Below the pieces are notes generated by a model. That model saw nothing but the letters and a program-made list of their open reading frames with translations. It was not told the DNA's origin and did no database searches. 64,000 bases of DNA. It comes from Salinivirgaceae bacterium (lineage in GTDB: Bacteria; Bacteroidota; Bacteroidia; Bacteroidales; SZUA-534). Of this stretch, positions 14,777-23,745 are shown piece by piece (position 1 is the stretch's first letter; every line of letters begins with the position of its first letter). The translations under genes were made by a program, and so were the position numbers. The DNA is taken from NCBI GenBank assembly GCA_017557605.1, contig JAFYYJ010000061.1, positions 1-64,000 of the forward strand, written 5' to 3'.

Positions 14777-16626
14777 TCAACAATCCAAGTGTATTCCATA
14801 TCCCAACCTGATTTTGTCTCAATATTTCTACCAAAGTAGAATACTTTTTCAGGTTGCCTACGTTCTTTGTAATTGCCTGTATCCCAAACTCCATTACCAT
14901 TATCATCGTAAATTAGTTTGCATTTGTAGGTTCCGGGCGACAAATAATTGATAGTGATTGTTGTATTGCCTGTAACTTTATGTTCTTCAAGCACTTTTTC
15001 TTTGGCATTGAGCAATTGTAAAATACAATTCGGGTTTTTCACGCCACTTAGGTTCATTATTATGCTACTGTAATACTCTGAACCGCGTGTAAAAAATTCT
15101 GTTTTAAGAGTGTCGTTAGTGTTGCCGTAAATATCTGTAAACGAGCCTTCTGATATTTCTACATAATATTTTGACGCTTCTTTGGGACTGAATTTCAAAT
15201 TAAATATCCGGTCACTGACGCTGTCTTTTTCGATTGTGAAATCAACTTCATATTCATTTTCCTCTTCCTTTCTTACAAATTTCACATTTTCAGCCGAATA
15301 GTGTTTTATAGGATATTTCATTGTAAGTTTTACCGGTTGATTCAAATCGAAGTCTTCCTTCATATTGTGGTTTATTTTCAATTCCGATTCTTTTCTTTTT
15401 TCTTCTTTGTCAGCATTATCGGTGTTTTCCTCGCCTATTATTTTTGTCAACAAATTGTTTCCTCGTTTCTTTTTATCCTTGCTGGCCTTTTCTTTATTGG
15501 CTTGCTTGCTGTCGAAAATAAAATCAAGCGTATCGGTTCTTACATAATCAACTGTGTCTGTCATTAAATAACTTACAGCAATTTTTATTGTGTCTTTCTT
15601 ATAGATTGTAGAATCGGTTATCCAAAACACTACTGAATCGGTGGGTTGCTCTCCCTCAATCTGATACCAGTTTTCATTATAAGTTGAATCTGAAATCAAT
15701 TTGAATGAGAACGATTCGTCGAGTTCACTATTGAAAGCAATGGAACATAGTCTGTCTTGTTTCCGATAAATGCCATGCAAATACTGAATTTTATGTTCTT
15801 CGGTAAACATATTCAGCTTTATATCGTCAATGGTTGTCACCATTACTGTATATGTATAGATTGAATCACGGAAAACTGTGTCTTTTTTGTTTTTAGATAT
15901 TGATTCAATAATGTGCAGTGTGTCAGTGAATTCGGCCGGTTTGAATGTCGGGCGGAAAACGCTGTCGCAAAATGCTATCGCCTCATTCGGTAAATCGAAT
16001 AACATGTTGTTATTCATATCTTTAAGCGCAAAAATGTAATATGGGACATCGCGCATATTAGGCACTATAAAATAGCCGTCTTTATTGGTTTTTCCCACAC
16101 ATTCTGGCTTTGTCTTGCGCGGAATAGAATCGTCATAACTTCTGTAAAGCAATATGTATGCGTTCTCGATAGGGTTACAGTCGAAAGCACTCAGCAATCG
16201 GCCGCCTAAATATATTGAGTCAAACGAGCTGCCTGTCGAAAACTCAAACTGAAAATTCTCAAGCACATTTCCTTCGTTCAAGTCGGTTATTGAGTTGAAA
16301 AAGTTGAAGTTATACGTTGTGCTATCAGCTAGTTGATTGTTTATTGTCACAACCATTTTCTTTCCACGCATCAAAACCTTCGGCTTTTTTTCGAGCAGCG
16401 GTGAAACTATAAGTTCCTGATTCACATTCTTCAAATCGATGAACTCATCAAATTCGACAATAAATTTTTTGCCTTTGAAATTTGTGGAATAGTTAACAGG
16501 TGAGCTTCGCAAAGCAACTGGCGGTTCGGTGTCTTTTGGTCCACCCACCGGTGATGATTGTTTTGCACAACCAGTTATAAACAAAACAAATACGATTGAT
16601 ATTATTTGTATGTGTTTCAAATTCAT
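14773..16626 (-). CDS. Ig-like domain lipoprotein (Big_5 type)
   Basis: 617 aa. Lipobox FITGC20 is followed by AKQSSPVGGPKDTEPP, a hallmark start in Bacteroidetes. Residues about 35-135 (VALRSSPVNYSTNFKGKKFIV...LPEFSTG region) form a bacterial Ig-like domain of the Big_5/SbsA type. A long middle part has KDTVFRDSIYTYTV-like strands and a Lys/Glu-rich linker around 375-420. The C-terminus (about 515-617) reads as a second beta domain with YDDNGNGVWDTGNY, a calcium-type loop. It is translationally coupled to the DUF3108 gene downstream and separated by 28 bp from the other DUF3108 copy. Its role is unknown; surface or periplasmic location is expected. Confidence 0.8.
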   Translation of the reverse strand: MNLKHIQIISIVFVLFITGCAKQSSPVGGPKDTEPPVALRSSPVNYSTNFKGKKFIVEFDEFIDLKNVNQELIVSPLLEKKPKVLMRGKKMVVTINNQLADSTTYNFNFFNSITDLNEGNVLENFQFEFSTGSSFDSIYLGGRLLSAFDCNPIENAYILLYRSYDDSIPRKTKPECVGKTNKDGYFIVPNMRDVPYYIFALKDMNNNMLFDLPNEAIAFCDSVFRPTFKPAEFTDTLHIIESISKNKKDTVFRDSIYTYTVMVTTIDDIKLNMFTEEHKIQYLHGIYRKQDRLCSIAFNSELDESFSFKLISDSTYNENWYQIEGEQPTDSVVFWITDSTIYKKDTIKIAVSYLMTDTVDYVRTDTLDFIFDSKQANKEKASKDKKKRGNNLLTKIIGEENTDNADKEEKRKESELKINHNMKEDFDLNQPVKLTMKYPIKHYSAENVKFVRKEEENEYEVDFTIEKDSVSDRIFNLKFSPKEASKYYVEISEGSFTDIYGNTNDTLKTEFFTRGSEYYSSIIMNLSGVKNPNCILQLLNAKEKVLEEHKVTGNTTITINYLSPGTYKCKLIYDDNGNGVWDTGNYKERRQPEKVFYFGRNIETKSGWDMEYTWIVE

Positions 16627-16654
16627 CTGAATTTTGTTTTGGTCGCAAACTTAA

Positions 16655-17476
16655 TTATTGTTTTGCAACCTTTGAAGTCATCGGATACTTGTTTCCTTTA
16701 ACATTTTCCATTACAGCCCTTATACTGCCTATCTTAAGTTTCGATTCTATTAGAATAGGTATCTTGTTTTGGTCGTCGGTAAGCCAAATGGTCATAACTT
16801 CGCCCTTATCAAAAAGGTCGCCCTCAACAAAGTAAGGACATATCTTCAAACATTTGTAAGTTTCTCCTTTTCTGAGTGTTATGAGTTCTTTTCCTGCATA
16901 TCGCCAATAAAGGTCATAAAGGTCCATTTGAAAAACCGACGGCATTGGAATTTTCTGGTTTTTATAAATTTTACTGAAATCGGTATTTCGCAAGCCATAT
17001 AAAATGGTTACAACATCTAAATACATTTTCTCATTTCTGATTGTAGTATCCTTTTTCAAGCCGTCGCGCTTGTATTTTTTTATGCGTAAAAGATTTTCAC
17101 CATTCTCATCTTTTGTATAAGTTGTCTGGTACGAAGCAAAGTAATCGTCTTCGTGCGACTGCACCTGAGTAAAGTACGGTTCCATTGTTTCAGCATCAAC
17201 TATTGCCCGGAGAGTGTCGCGAACTTTGAAAGCCTTGAACGCTTTAATTGTTTTTGCCCCTATCTCAAGAGTCACGGCATCTTTTCCTTCATATTTACAA
17301 GCATTTGCGGTGATGTTTGCTTGTGCTGCTTTCAATTCTATAAAACCTAAGGTATAACCTATTGTTAGTCTGATGTTTTCACCTACTTGCCATGCGTTTT
17401 CTTGCTGGGAATAACTCTTTGCGACAGAAAAAATTATTATCGATATTGAAATCAAAAGTGTCCTGAACATTCTCAT
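16655..17476 (-). CDS. DUF3108 family exported protein (copy 2)
   Basis: 273 aa with signal peptide cleaved near SYS-Q24. The DUF3108 pattern is GENIRLTIGYTLGFIELKAAQANI, then FKAFKVRDTLRAIVDAETMEPYF and CPYFVEGDLFDKGEVMTIWLTDDQNKIPILIESKLKIGSIRAV. It is the first gene of the trio DUF3108-lipoprotein-DUF3108. A -7-like TATATTTG lies on the minus strand at 17530-17523. Function unknown. Confidence 0.85.
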   Translation of the reverse strand: MRMFRTLLISISIIIFSVAKSYSQQENAWQVGENIRLTIGYTLGFIELKAAQANITANACKYEGKDAVTLEIGAKTIKAFKAFKVRDTLRAIVDAETMEPYFTQVQSHEDDYFASYQTTYTKDENGENLLRIKKYKRDGLKKDTTIRNEKMYLDVVTILYGLRNTDFSKIYKNQKIPMPSVFQMDLYDLYWRYAGKELITLRKGETYKCLKICPYFVEGDLFDKGEVMTIWLTDDQNKIPILIESKLKIGSIRAVMENVKGNKYPMTSKVAKQ

Positions 17477-18187
17477 TTTAATTCCGTTACGATTTTAAAA
17501 TCATTTGTTTCTATAAATCAAACAAATATAAACCTTTTGCTTTTTATTGATGTTTTTAACAATGGTTAATTTTTTAAAATTCAATCTTATATGAATTTCA
17601 TTTTTAGTATATGATTGATAATGAATTTTAAAATATTATGTTAAATTGTTAATATCATAAAAAGACTGTTGTTTATTTCTTTTATGAAATTTTTCTTGCT
17701 TTTTATTTTTAACAATTGGATATAAAAAATATTGTTCTTGCAAATTTTTTAAAGGACTTTTTTTGTTTGAAAAATCAACACTCTGTTTGGTTTTTAACAT
17801 TTTGGTTTTTCAACAATTTTATCAGCTTTCATGTTTTCAACAATCTGTTTGTTCCAATACATAATGCCCTGATTTTTAATTAAAGCACCTGTTATAATAT
17901 TGTTAAATACGCTTCTTCAAATTGTCTCTTTTAAAAATCCAAGTTTTTTTCCGTGTTTATTTCCACAATTTCAACAGATAATAATATACATCATCTTTTT
18001 TAAGTAATTAAATCAATATATATAAATAATATGTGATGTTTTTTATTGACAAAATCTGGCTTTTTTGTTTTCTGCGGACAATTTTGTCTTGATTTTCGAA
18101 ATCAAAAATATGTCAATTTTTAACGACAGCAATAACTGTTGCTTTGCTTGAGTTATTATTTTTGCAAACTGCTGATTTAATTGTTTT
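17477..18187. other. 711-bp AT-rich divergent intergenic region
   Basis: No ORF or RNA gene is supported. The stretch is strongly A+T-rich with many T-runs. It separates the minus-strand DUF3108 operon from the plus-strand flippase-to-mnmG operon and must hold both promoters: minus-strand TATATTTG at 17523-17530 and plus-strand TATTTTTG at 18157-18164, both fitting TAnnTTTG. I see no clear -33 boxes, repeats or strong hairpins in the middle. Confidence 0.5.
18157..18164 (+). promoter_or_regulatory. Candidate -7 box of the flippase-mnmG operon
   Basis: TATTTTTG, a full match to TAnnTTTG, ends 23 bp before the flippase ATG. The -33 region is not convincing. Confidence 0.45.
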
Positions 18188-19651
18188 ATGAAGTTTTTCA
18201 AAGGCCTTGCCGGGCAGACAATGATTTATGGTTTAGGAACAATTGTTCCGCGGCTGCTCAATTATTTGCTGCTCACTCCTTTTTATACAAGAATATTTAG
18301 CGAAGAACAATATGGCTCTGTTTCAGAACTTTACGCTTACTCATCGCTTTTGCTAGTGTTGCTGATTCATGGAATGGAGACTACTTACTTCCGCTACAGT
18401 GTCAACAAAGACGAGGAGCAAAGCACATATAACCATGCCGTTTTCAGCACTTCGGTTTTTGCCACTCTTTTTCTGGCGTTTGCACTTATATTCAAAAACG
18501 GAATTGCGCATGTTATTGAGTATGAAAACAATGTGAATTATATTGTCTGCTTTGCGTTTATCATTTTCTTCGATGTTATAACATCGATTCCTTTTGCCCG
18601 AATGAGAAACCAGAACCGTGCACTTAAATTTTCTATCATAAAGCTGATAAACGTTTCGGTCAACATTCTGCTTAACATTTTCTTCTTTGTTATTTGTAAA
18701 GATTCTGAAAATGAAACGCTTGCTTCTTTTTATAATCCTGACATCAATATAGGTTACGCTTTCATCAGCAACATGGTGGCGTCAACTGTTACTTTCCTTC
18801 TTGTTCTTCCTGAGTACCGCAGCTTCAGGTTTGAAATTTCACCTAAGAAATATCTTATGATGCTTAATTACACCTGGCCGCTGATTGTTATTGGAATTGC
18901 CGGTGTAATAAACGATGTGTCAGATAAAATTTTTATTAAATATTTGTCGTCGAACGATTTGAATGCTCTTGAGCAGGTAGGTATTTATTCTGGTAACTAT
19001 AAGCTGGCTGTTTTGATGACCATTTTCATTCAGATGTTCAATTATGCGGCCGAACCTTTCTTTTTCAAAAAATCAGTTTCAACTGACGCTAAAGAGTCGT
19101 ATCGTGTGGTAATGGATTATTTTGTCATCTTCTGCTTGCTGATTTTCCTTATGGTAACAATGTATATTGATGTATTTAAATATTTCATTGGTAGTAAGTT
19201 CCATGTTGGTCTTTCAATAGTTCCAGTCATTCTTTTGGCTAATATGTTCCTTGGTATTTATTATAATCTGTCGGTTTGGTACAAAATAAATAACAAGACT
19301 TACTGCGGAGCTGTTATTTCTCTTATAGGAGTTGCTATCACTCTTATTTTTAATATTTTGCTTATACCGAAAATTGGATATTGGGGTTCGGCTATTGCAA
19401 CAATCGCGTGCTATTTTGTAATGGTTGTAGTATCGTATTTCTGGGGCCGCAAGGTCTATCCTGTTGGATACAATGTTTGGAAGATTTTGGCTTATATTGT
19501 TTTGGCAGTTATTATTCTTTATATCAGAAAATTATTTATTTTCAATAACATAGTATCATCGCTTTCAGTTAGTACGCTGTTTATGCTGTTTTATATTGGC
19601 ATTTTGTATTATTTTGAGCGGAAAAACATTAAGAAAATTTTATGCGTGTAA
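18188..19651 (+). CDS. Polysaccharide/oligosaccharide flippase (Wzx/MATE superfamily)
   Basis: 487 aa with about 14 hydrophobic helices spread over the whole length. The N-terminus [40 protein letters not shown] is typical of the polysaccharide biosynthesis/flippase family, which moves lipid-linked sugar or peptidoglycan precursors across the inner membrane. Its place as first gene of an operon with dut, a TPR protein, a DUF4292 lipoprotein and an EnvC-like protein is conserved in Bacteroidetes and points to a housekeeping envelope role rather than a capsule locus. Its 3' end overlaps dut by 10 bp. Confidence 0.88.
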   Translation: MKFFKGLAGQTMIYGLGTIVPRLLNYLLLTPFYTRIFSEEQYGSVSELYAYSSLLLVLLIHGMETTYFRYSVNKDEEQSTYNHAVFSTSVFATLFLAFALIFKNGIAHVIEYENNVNYIVCFAFIIFFDVITSIPFARMRNQNRALKFSIIKLINVSVNILLNIFFFVICKDSENETLASFYNPDINIGYAFISNMVASTVTFLLVLPEYRSFRFEISPKKYLMMLNYTWPLIVIGIAGVINDVSDKIFIKYLSSNDLNALEQVGIYSGNYKLAVLMTIFIQMFNYAAEPFFFKKSVSTDAKESYRVVMDYFVIFCLLIFLMVTMYIDVFKYFIGSKFHVGLSIVPVILLANMFLGIYYNLSVWYKINNKTYCGAVISLIGVAITLIFNILLIPKIGYWGSAIATIACYFVMVVVSYFWGRKVYPVGYNVWKILAYIVLAVIILYIRKLFIFNNIVSSLSVSTLFMLFYIGILYYFERKNIKKILCV

Positions 19652-20073
19652 AGATTATAAATAAGTCAGATAACCAGTTGCCGGCATACGAAACAGCAAG
19701 TTCGGCCGGAATGGATTTGCGTGCTTTCACTGATGCTGATATCGTTTTAAAACCTTTTGAACGCAAACTTATTCCTACAGGCCTTTATATTGAGTTGCCA
19801 GACGGATACGAAGCTCAGATTCGCCCACGCAGCGGATTGGCAATAAAAAGCGGCATCACAGTTCTAAACTCGCCTGGCACCATTGATGCCGATTATCGCG
19901 GTGAGATAAAAGTGATACTTATAAATTTGAGCGATACTGATTTTACTATCAAATCTGGCGACCGTATATGTCAAATGGTGATAGCAAAACACGAAAAGGC
20001 TGAATTTATTGAAGTTGAAGAGATTAGCGAAACCGAGCGCGGAGCTGGTGGTTTTGGTCATACAGGAAAGTAG
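19642..20073 (+). CDS. dut: dUTP diphosphatase
   Basis: 143 aa, complete trimeric dUTPase with all five motifs in order: AGMDLRA (22-28), PRSGLA (62-67), [13 protein letters not shown] (76-88), GDRICQMVI (106-114) and [11 protein letters not shown] (133-143). D83 in motif III is the expected catalytic Asp. It hydrolyses dUTP to dUMP, limiting uracil in DNA. Start overlaps the flippase gene; only 3 bp separate it from the TPR gene. Confidence 0.97.
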   Translation: MRVKIINKSDNQLPAYETASSAGMDLRAFTDADIVLKPFERKLIPTGLYIELPDGYEAQIRPRSGLAIKSGITVLNSPGTIDADYRGEIKVILINLSDTDFTIKSGDRICQMVIAKHEKAEFIEVEEISETERGAGGFGHTGK

Positions 20074-20076
20074 AAG

Positions 20077-21789
20077 ATGAAAAGACTTTCTTCATTTTTA
20101 TTATCGTTGTTTATTTCTATTGTTTCATTTGCTCAAAATAATGATTCTGAGGTCTTTTTGTTCGATGATGAGATAAATTACTCTTACAATTTTTTTGAGG
20201 CTGACAAATGTTTTCTTGATGAAAACTTCGAACTGGCCGAAAACTATTATCAGCTTTGTTTGAGCCAAAAGCCCGATAATCCTTTCATTCTTTATCGTTT
20301 GGCCGCCATTTATCTTAAAAAGAATGAGTTAAGACTCTCAGAAGAGTATATTGACAAGTGTCTTTTGCTTTCTCCTGATAATGAATGGTATATGTATTTG
20401 GCTGGAACCATTTACAGTTTAAATAATCATTTCGACAAGGCAAAAAACATATTCCAAACACTTATAAATCAAAAACCTAACGAGTTTGATTTTTATCTTG
20501 CTCTTGCCGATGTCTATCTTGAAGACAACGATTTGAATGGTGTGTTGGATATTTACAATAAGATTGAAAACAAATTCGGCATTGATGAGGCTGTATCTAT
20601 ACAAAAGAAGAATATTTATTTGAGACTCAATAAGAAAAAGAAAGCTGCAGCCGAATTAGAAAAACTTGTTGCCGCTTTTCCCGATGACCTGCATTATAAA
20701 CGCTTGTTGGCTGATTTCTATCTGCAAACCAATGACATAAAAACTTCAATATCAACATACAACGATATTTTGAAAATTAATCCCAACGACGGATTTTCTC
20801 ATATTGGTTTGGCTGGCTGTTATCAGATAATGAATGATTATGATAACATGTATTCGGAGCTATTTAAAGCCTTTCCGTCGCGTGATGTTCCTTCCGATGT
20901 AAAAGTCAATATTCTGGTGATGCAGACGCAGCATACCAATTCGCCAGAAGAACTTGATAAGTTATTTCAATTATGCGAGATACTTGTTAAAAATTACCCA
21001 AACGACCCGGATGTAAATACCATTTATGCCAATTTTCAAATGAGTTTGGGAAATATTGACATTGCTCGGACAGCTTTGCAAAATGTAATAGAAAAACGGA
21101 AAGACAAATATCAGATATGGGAGCAAATTCTACTGATTGACAACCAAATGGTTGATTGGATTTCAATGTTTAAACACAGCAGCGAGGCCATTGAATATTT
21201 TCCCAATATGCCATTTCTTTATTTGTTGAATGGCATCAGCGCTTTTCAGTTGTCGAAAATAGAAAAGGCAAAAACCTCATTGGAATTTGGCTATAAGATT
21301 ATTTCTAAAGACGACCCATTACAGCCAGATTTTCTGTCGTTCCTTGGTGAAGTAAATTACAAGCTTTCTAATAAAGATATCGCTTATAGCTATTTTGACA
21401 AATTACTTGAAATTGAGCCTGATAATGTTATGGTTCTGAACAATTATAGTTACTATTTGTCGCTTGACAAGACAAACCTTGAAAAAGCTGAGCAGATGTC
21501 GTTCAAGACTATTCGTAAGGAACCTGAAAATTCAACCTATCTTGATACCTACGCATGGATTCTTTTCCAAATGGAGAATTATACCGATGCATTAAAATAT
21601 ATCGAAAAAGCCGTCAATTATGATAGAACACGCAGTGCTGTAATTATTGAGCATTATGGTGATATTTTATATTTTAATAACGACATTGACCAGGCAATTG
21701 AGCAATGGATAAGAGCAAGTAAAATAGGAGTAGGACAGGATAATACAAAACTGAATGAAAAAATCGCTAATCATAAATACATTGAATAG
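20077..21789 (+). CDS. Exported tetratricopeptide-repeat protein
   Basis: 570 aa. A signal peptide ends near SFAQ21. At least ten TPR-like helical pairs follow, for example AENYYQLCLSQKPDNPFILY, FDKAKNIFQTLINQKPNEFD, ISTYNDILKINPNDGFSHIG and KAKTSLEFGYKI. The C-terminal repeats (about 440-560) with YDRTRSAVIIEHYGDIL resemble the end of other long Bacteroidetes TPR proteins. It is likely a periplasmic scaffold. The downstream DUF4292 gene starts inside its last 35 bp, so expression is coupled. Confidence 0.88.
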   Translation: MKRLSSFLLSLFISIVSFAQNNDSEVFLFDDEINYSYNFFEADKCFLDENFELAENYYQLCLSQKPDNPFILYRLAAIYLKKNELRLSEEYIDKCLLLSPDNEWYMYLAGTIYSLNNHFDKAKNIFQTLINQKPNEFDFYLALADVYLEDNDLNGVLDIYNKIENKFGIDEAVSIQKKNIYLRLNKKKKAAAELEKLVAAFPDDLHYKRLLADFYLQTNDIKTSISTYNDILKINPNDGFSHIGLAGCYQIMNDYDNMYSELFKAFPSRDVPSDVKVNILVMQTQHTNSPEELDKLFQLCEILVKNYPNDPDVNTIYANFQMSLGNIDIARTALQNVIEKRKDKYQIWEQILLIDNQMVDWISMFKHSSEAIEYFPNMPFLYLLNGISAFQLSKIEKAKTSLEFGYKIISKDDPLQPDFLSFLGEVNYKLSNKDIAYSYFDKLLEIEPDNVMVLNNYSYYLSLDKTNLEKAEQMSFKTIRKEPENSTYLDTYAWILFQMENYTDALKYIEKAVNYDRTRSAVIIEHYGDILYFNNDIDQAIEQWIRASKIGVGQDNTKLNEKIANHKYIE

Positions 21790-22558
21790 AACATTGGCGT
21801 TTTTTTTAGTCATTTTGATAACATCTTGTTCAAAATCAATAACAAATACACGCCCAGTTTCTGATTTGACTGCTTTGCAAACCAAAATAGAAAAGCGTCA
21901 TCATTTTTTTGCTACTAATAGCATAAAATATAAGTTTAAATCAGTCGTGTCACTGGCCGGCAAAGACAATAAAATAGTTGGTAAAGTTTCAGTTTTCAAT
22001 GATTCTTCTTTGTATATCAGTGTTTTATCATATTCAGTTGGCATTGAATTAGTACAATTTTATGTAAACACTGATTCTGTTTTCATCGTTAATAAGATTG
22101 ACAAGGAATATTATTCAGGTAGTTATGCCGATTTTACTGATGTCTTTGATTTTTCTTTGTGTTATTCAATATTTTCAAATTCATATTTTGGCAATTCTGT
22201 TTCGATAAGTAACTGTCATTATCTGCCCGACTTTCAAAAATTCATAGTTAATGACTTACATAAGCCAGACAGTGATTTTAACTATTTTATTACAACACAA
22301 TTTGATTCGTATGGAAATGTAGAAAAGATTGATTATAAATCGTATGACGGAAATTATTTAAAAGTTAATTATTCTAATTTTGTTGCAAACTATAGTTTTC
22401 CGACCGAGATTGTTTTGGTCGCTTCTTTTAAAAAGAAAAGCATTGAGCTGAAAATGAATATAGAAAATGTGGATTTGTTAAAAAACAAAAGTTCTATTCA
22501 TTCTAAGCCGTCGACTGAGAATTATAAAAAGATAGAAATTAAAGATGTTGAGATATAG
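21755..22558 (+). CDS. DUF4292 lipoprotein
   Basis: 267 aa. Lipobox LITSC24 ends a signal peptide that starts MKKSLIINTLNR. The mature part is beta-rich, with HHFFATNSIKYKFKSVVSLAGKDNK and DSLYISVLSYSVGIELVQFYVNTDS, the pattern of DUF4292, a LolA/LolB-like fold family of Bacteroidetes. A role in lipoprotein or outer-membrane lipid handling is a family-level guess. The gene overlaps the TPR gene by 35 bp and the EnvC-like gene by 14 bp, so it is embedded in the operon. Confidence 0.85.
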   Translation: MKKSLIINTLNRTLAFFLVILITSCSKSITNTRPVSDLTALQTKIEKRHHFFATNSIKYKFKSVVSLAGKDNKIVGKVSVFNDSSLYISVLSYSVGIELVQFYVNTDSVFIVNKIDKEYYSGSYADFTDVFDFSLCYSIFSNSYFGNSVSISNCHYLPDFQKFIVNDLHKPDSDFNYFITTQFDSYGNVEKIDYKSYDGNYLKVNYSNFVANYSFPTEIVLVASFKKKSIELKMNIENVDLLKNKSSIHSKPSTENYKKIEIKDVEI

Positions 22559-23744
22559 CGTTTTACTTTGTTTTTTGTTTTCTTTTTGCTGTGTTTTCGC
22601 TCAGTCACGTCAAGAACTTGAAAGGCAGAAAATTCAAAACGAAAAGGATATTATTTATACGAATGAATTGATTGCAAAAACAGAAAAAAACAAGAAAGAT
22701 TCATATAGCAAATTATTGTTAATCAATTCAAAAATCAAAAGTCGTGAAAAGATTATATCTGATATCAATAATGAAATTCAAATAATTGAATATAAAATAA
22801 CTGACCAACAGGAACTCATATCAAATCTTGAAAAGGATTATGAGGAACTGAAGCAGGAGTATGCCAAAATCATTACTCATTATTATAAAAACCGCAACAA
22901 GTACAGTCGTATGATGTTCATTTTGGCATCAGATAATGTTAATGTAGCATTCAAAAGAATCAAATATCTTCAGCAATATAGCAATTACCGTACGCTTCAA
23001 GCAAAACAACTTTTACAAACTAAATTAGAAATTGAAAAACAGTTGTCAGAGCTCAAATCATTACATTCTGATAAAGAAAATCTACTTTCGGAACATAGGA
23101 CTGAAACAAATGAGCTAAAGCGTGAAAAATCGGACCAAAGTGTCATGATTCAACAACTTGATAAGCAAAAAACTGAACTTAAAAAGAAGCTAGACGAACA
23201 AGTTCAGTTGGCAAACAAGTTGCAGAGTGAAATTGAGAAGGTAATAGCCGAAGAACTTAAAAAGTCGAAAAAGGCGGATATGAAAGTTTTTCAGCTTACT
23301 CCAGAAGAAAAGAAACTTGCCGATAATTTTATTAGTAACAAAAGCAAGCTTCCTTGGCCTACCGAGCGTGGTGTCATTACAGGATTCTTTGGTGAAAATC
23401 CACATCCTGTTCTTAAAGGAGTTTTCATTCGCAACGACGGCATCGATATTTCAACTACTGAGGATTCTTACATACGTTCAGTATTTGACGGAGATGTAAC
23501 CCGAGTTTTTGTTATACCTGGCGCACACAAAACTGTTATAATTCGTCATGGTAATTACTTGTCTGTTTATTCAAATCTTTCAGAAGTGTTTGTAAAACAA
23601 GGCGATAAAGTTAAAACTAAGCAAACTATCGGTAAAATATTTACTGATAGGGAAGACGGAAACAAATCTGTTCTTCAGTTCCAAATTTGGAAGGAAAATC
23701 AGAAGTTAAATCCTCAGGATTGGTTGGCTCGAATTAAAAACTAA
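22545..23744 (+). CDS. EnvC-like murein hydrolase activator (degenerate LytM/M23)
   Basis: 399 aa. Signal peptide (cleavage near FAQ20), a long coiled coil (about 22-245), and a C-terminal LytM/M23 domain (about 270-397). The M23 zinc ligands are missing: the HxxxD motif reads N297-D-G-I-D301 and the HxH motif reads V376-L-Q378. This is the state of E. coli EnvC, which has no hydrolase activity but activates N-acetylmuramoyl-L-alanine amidases under FtsEX control. FtsX is encoded at 13044-13928. Operon position and coiled coil fit the same role. Confidence 0.88.
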   Translation: MLRYSVLLCFLFSFCCVFAQSRQELERQKIQNEKDIIYTNELIAKTEKNKKDSYSKLLLINSKIKSREKIISDINNEIQIIEYKITDQQELISNLEKDYEELKQEYAKIITHYYKNRNKYSRMMFILASDNVNVAFKRIKYLQQYSNYRTLQAKQLLQTKLEIEKQLSELKSLHSDKENLLSEHRTETNELKREKSDQSVMIQQLDKQKTELKKKLDEQVQLANKLQSEIEKVIAEELKKSKKADMKVFQLTPEEKKLADNFISNKSKLPWPTERGVITGFFGENPHPVLKGVFIRNDGIDISTTEDSYIRSVFDGDVTRVFVIPGAHKTVIIRHGNYLSVYSNLSEVFVKQGDKVKTKQTIGKIFTDREDGNKSVLQFQIWKENQKLNPQDWLARIKN

Positions 23745-23745
23745 A

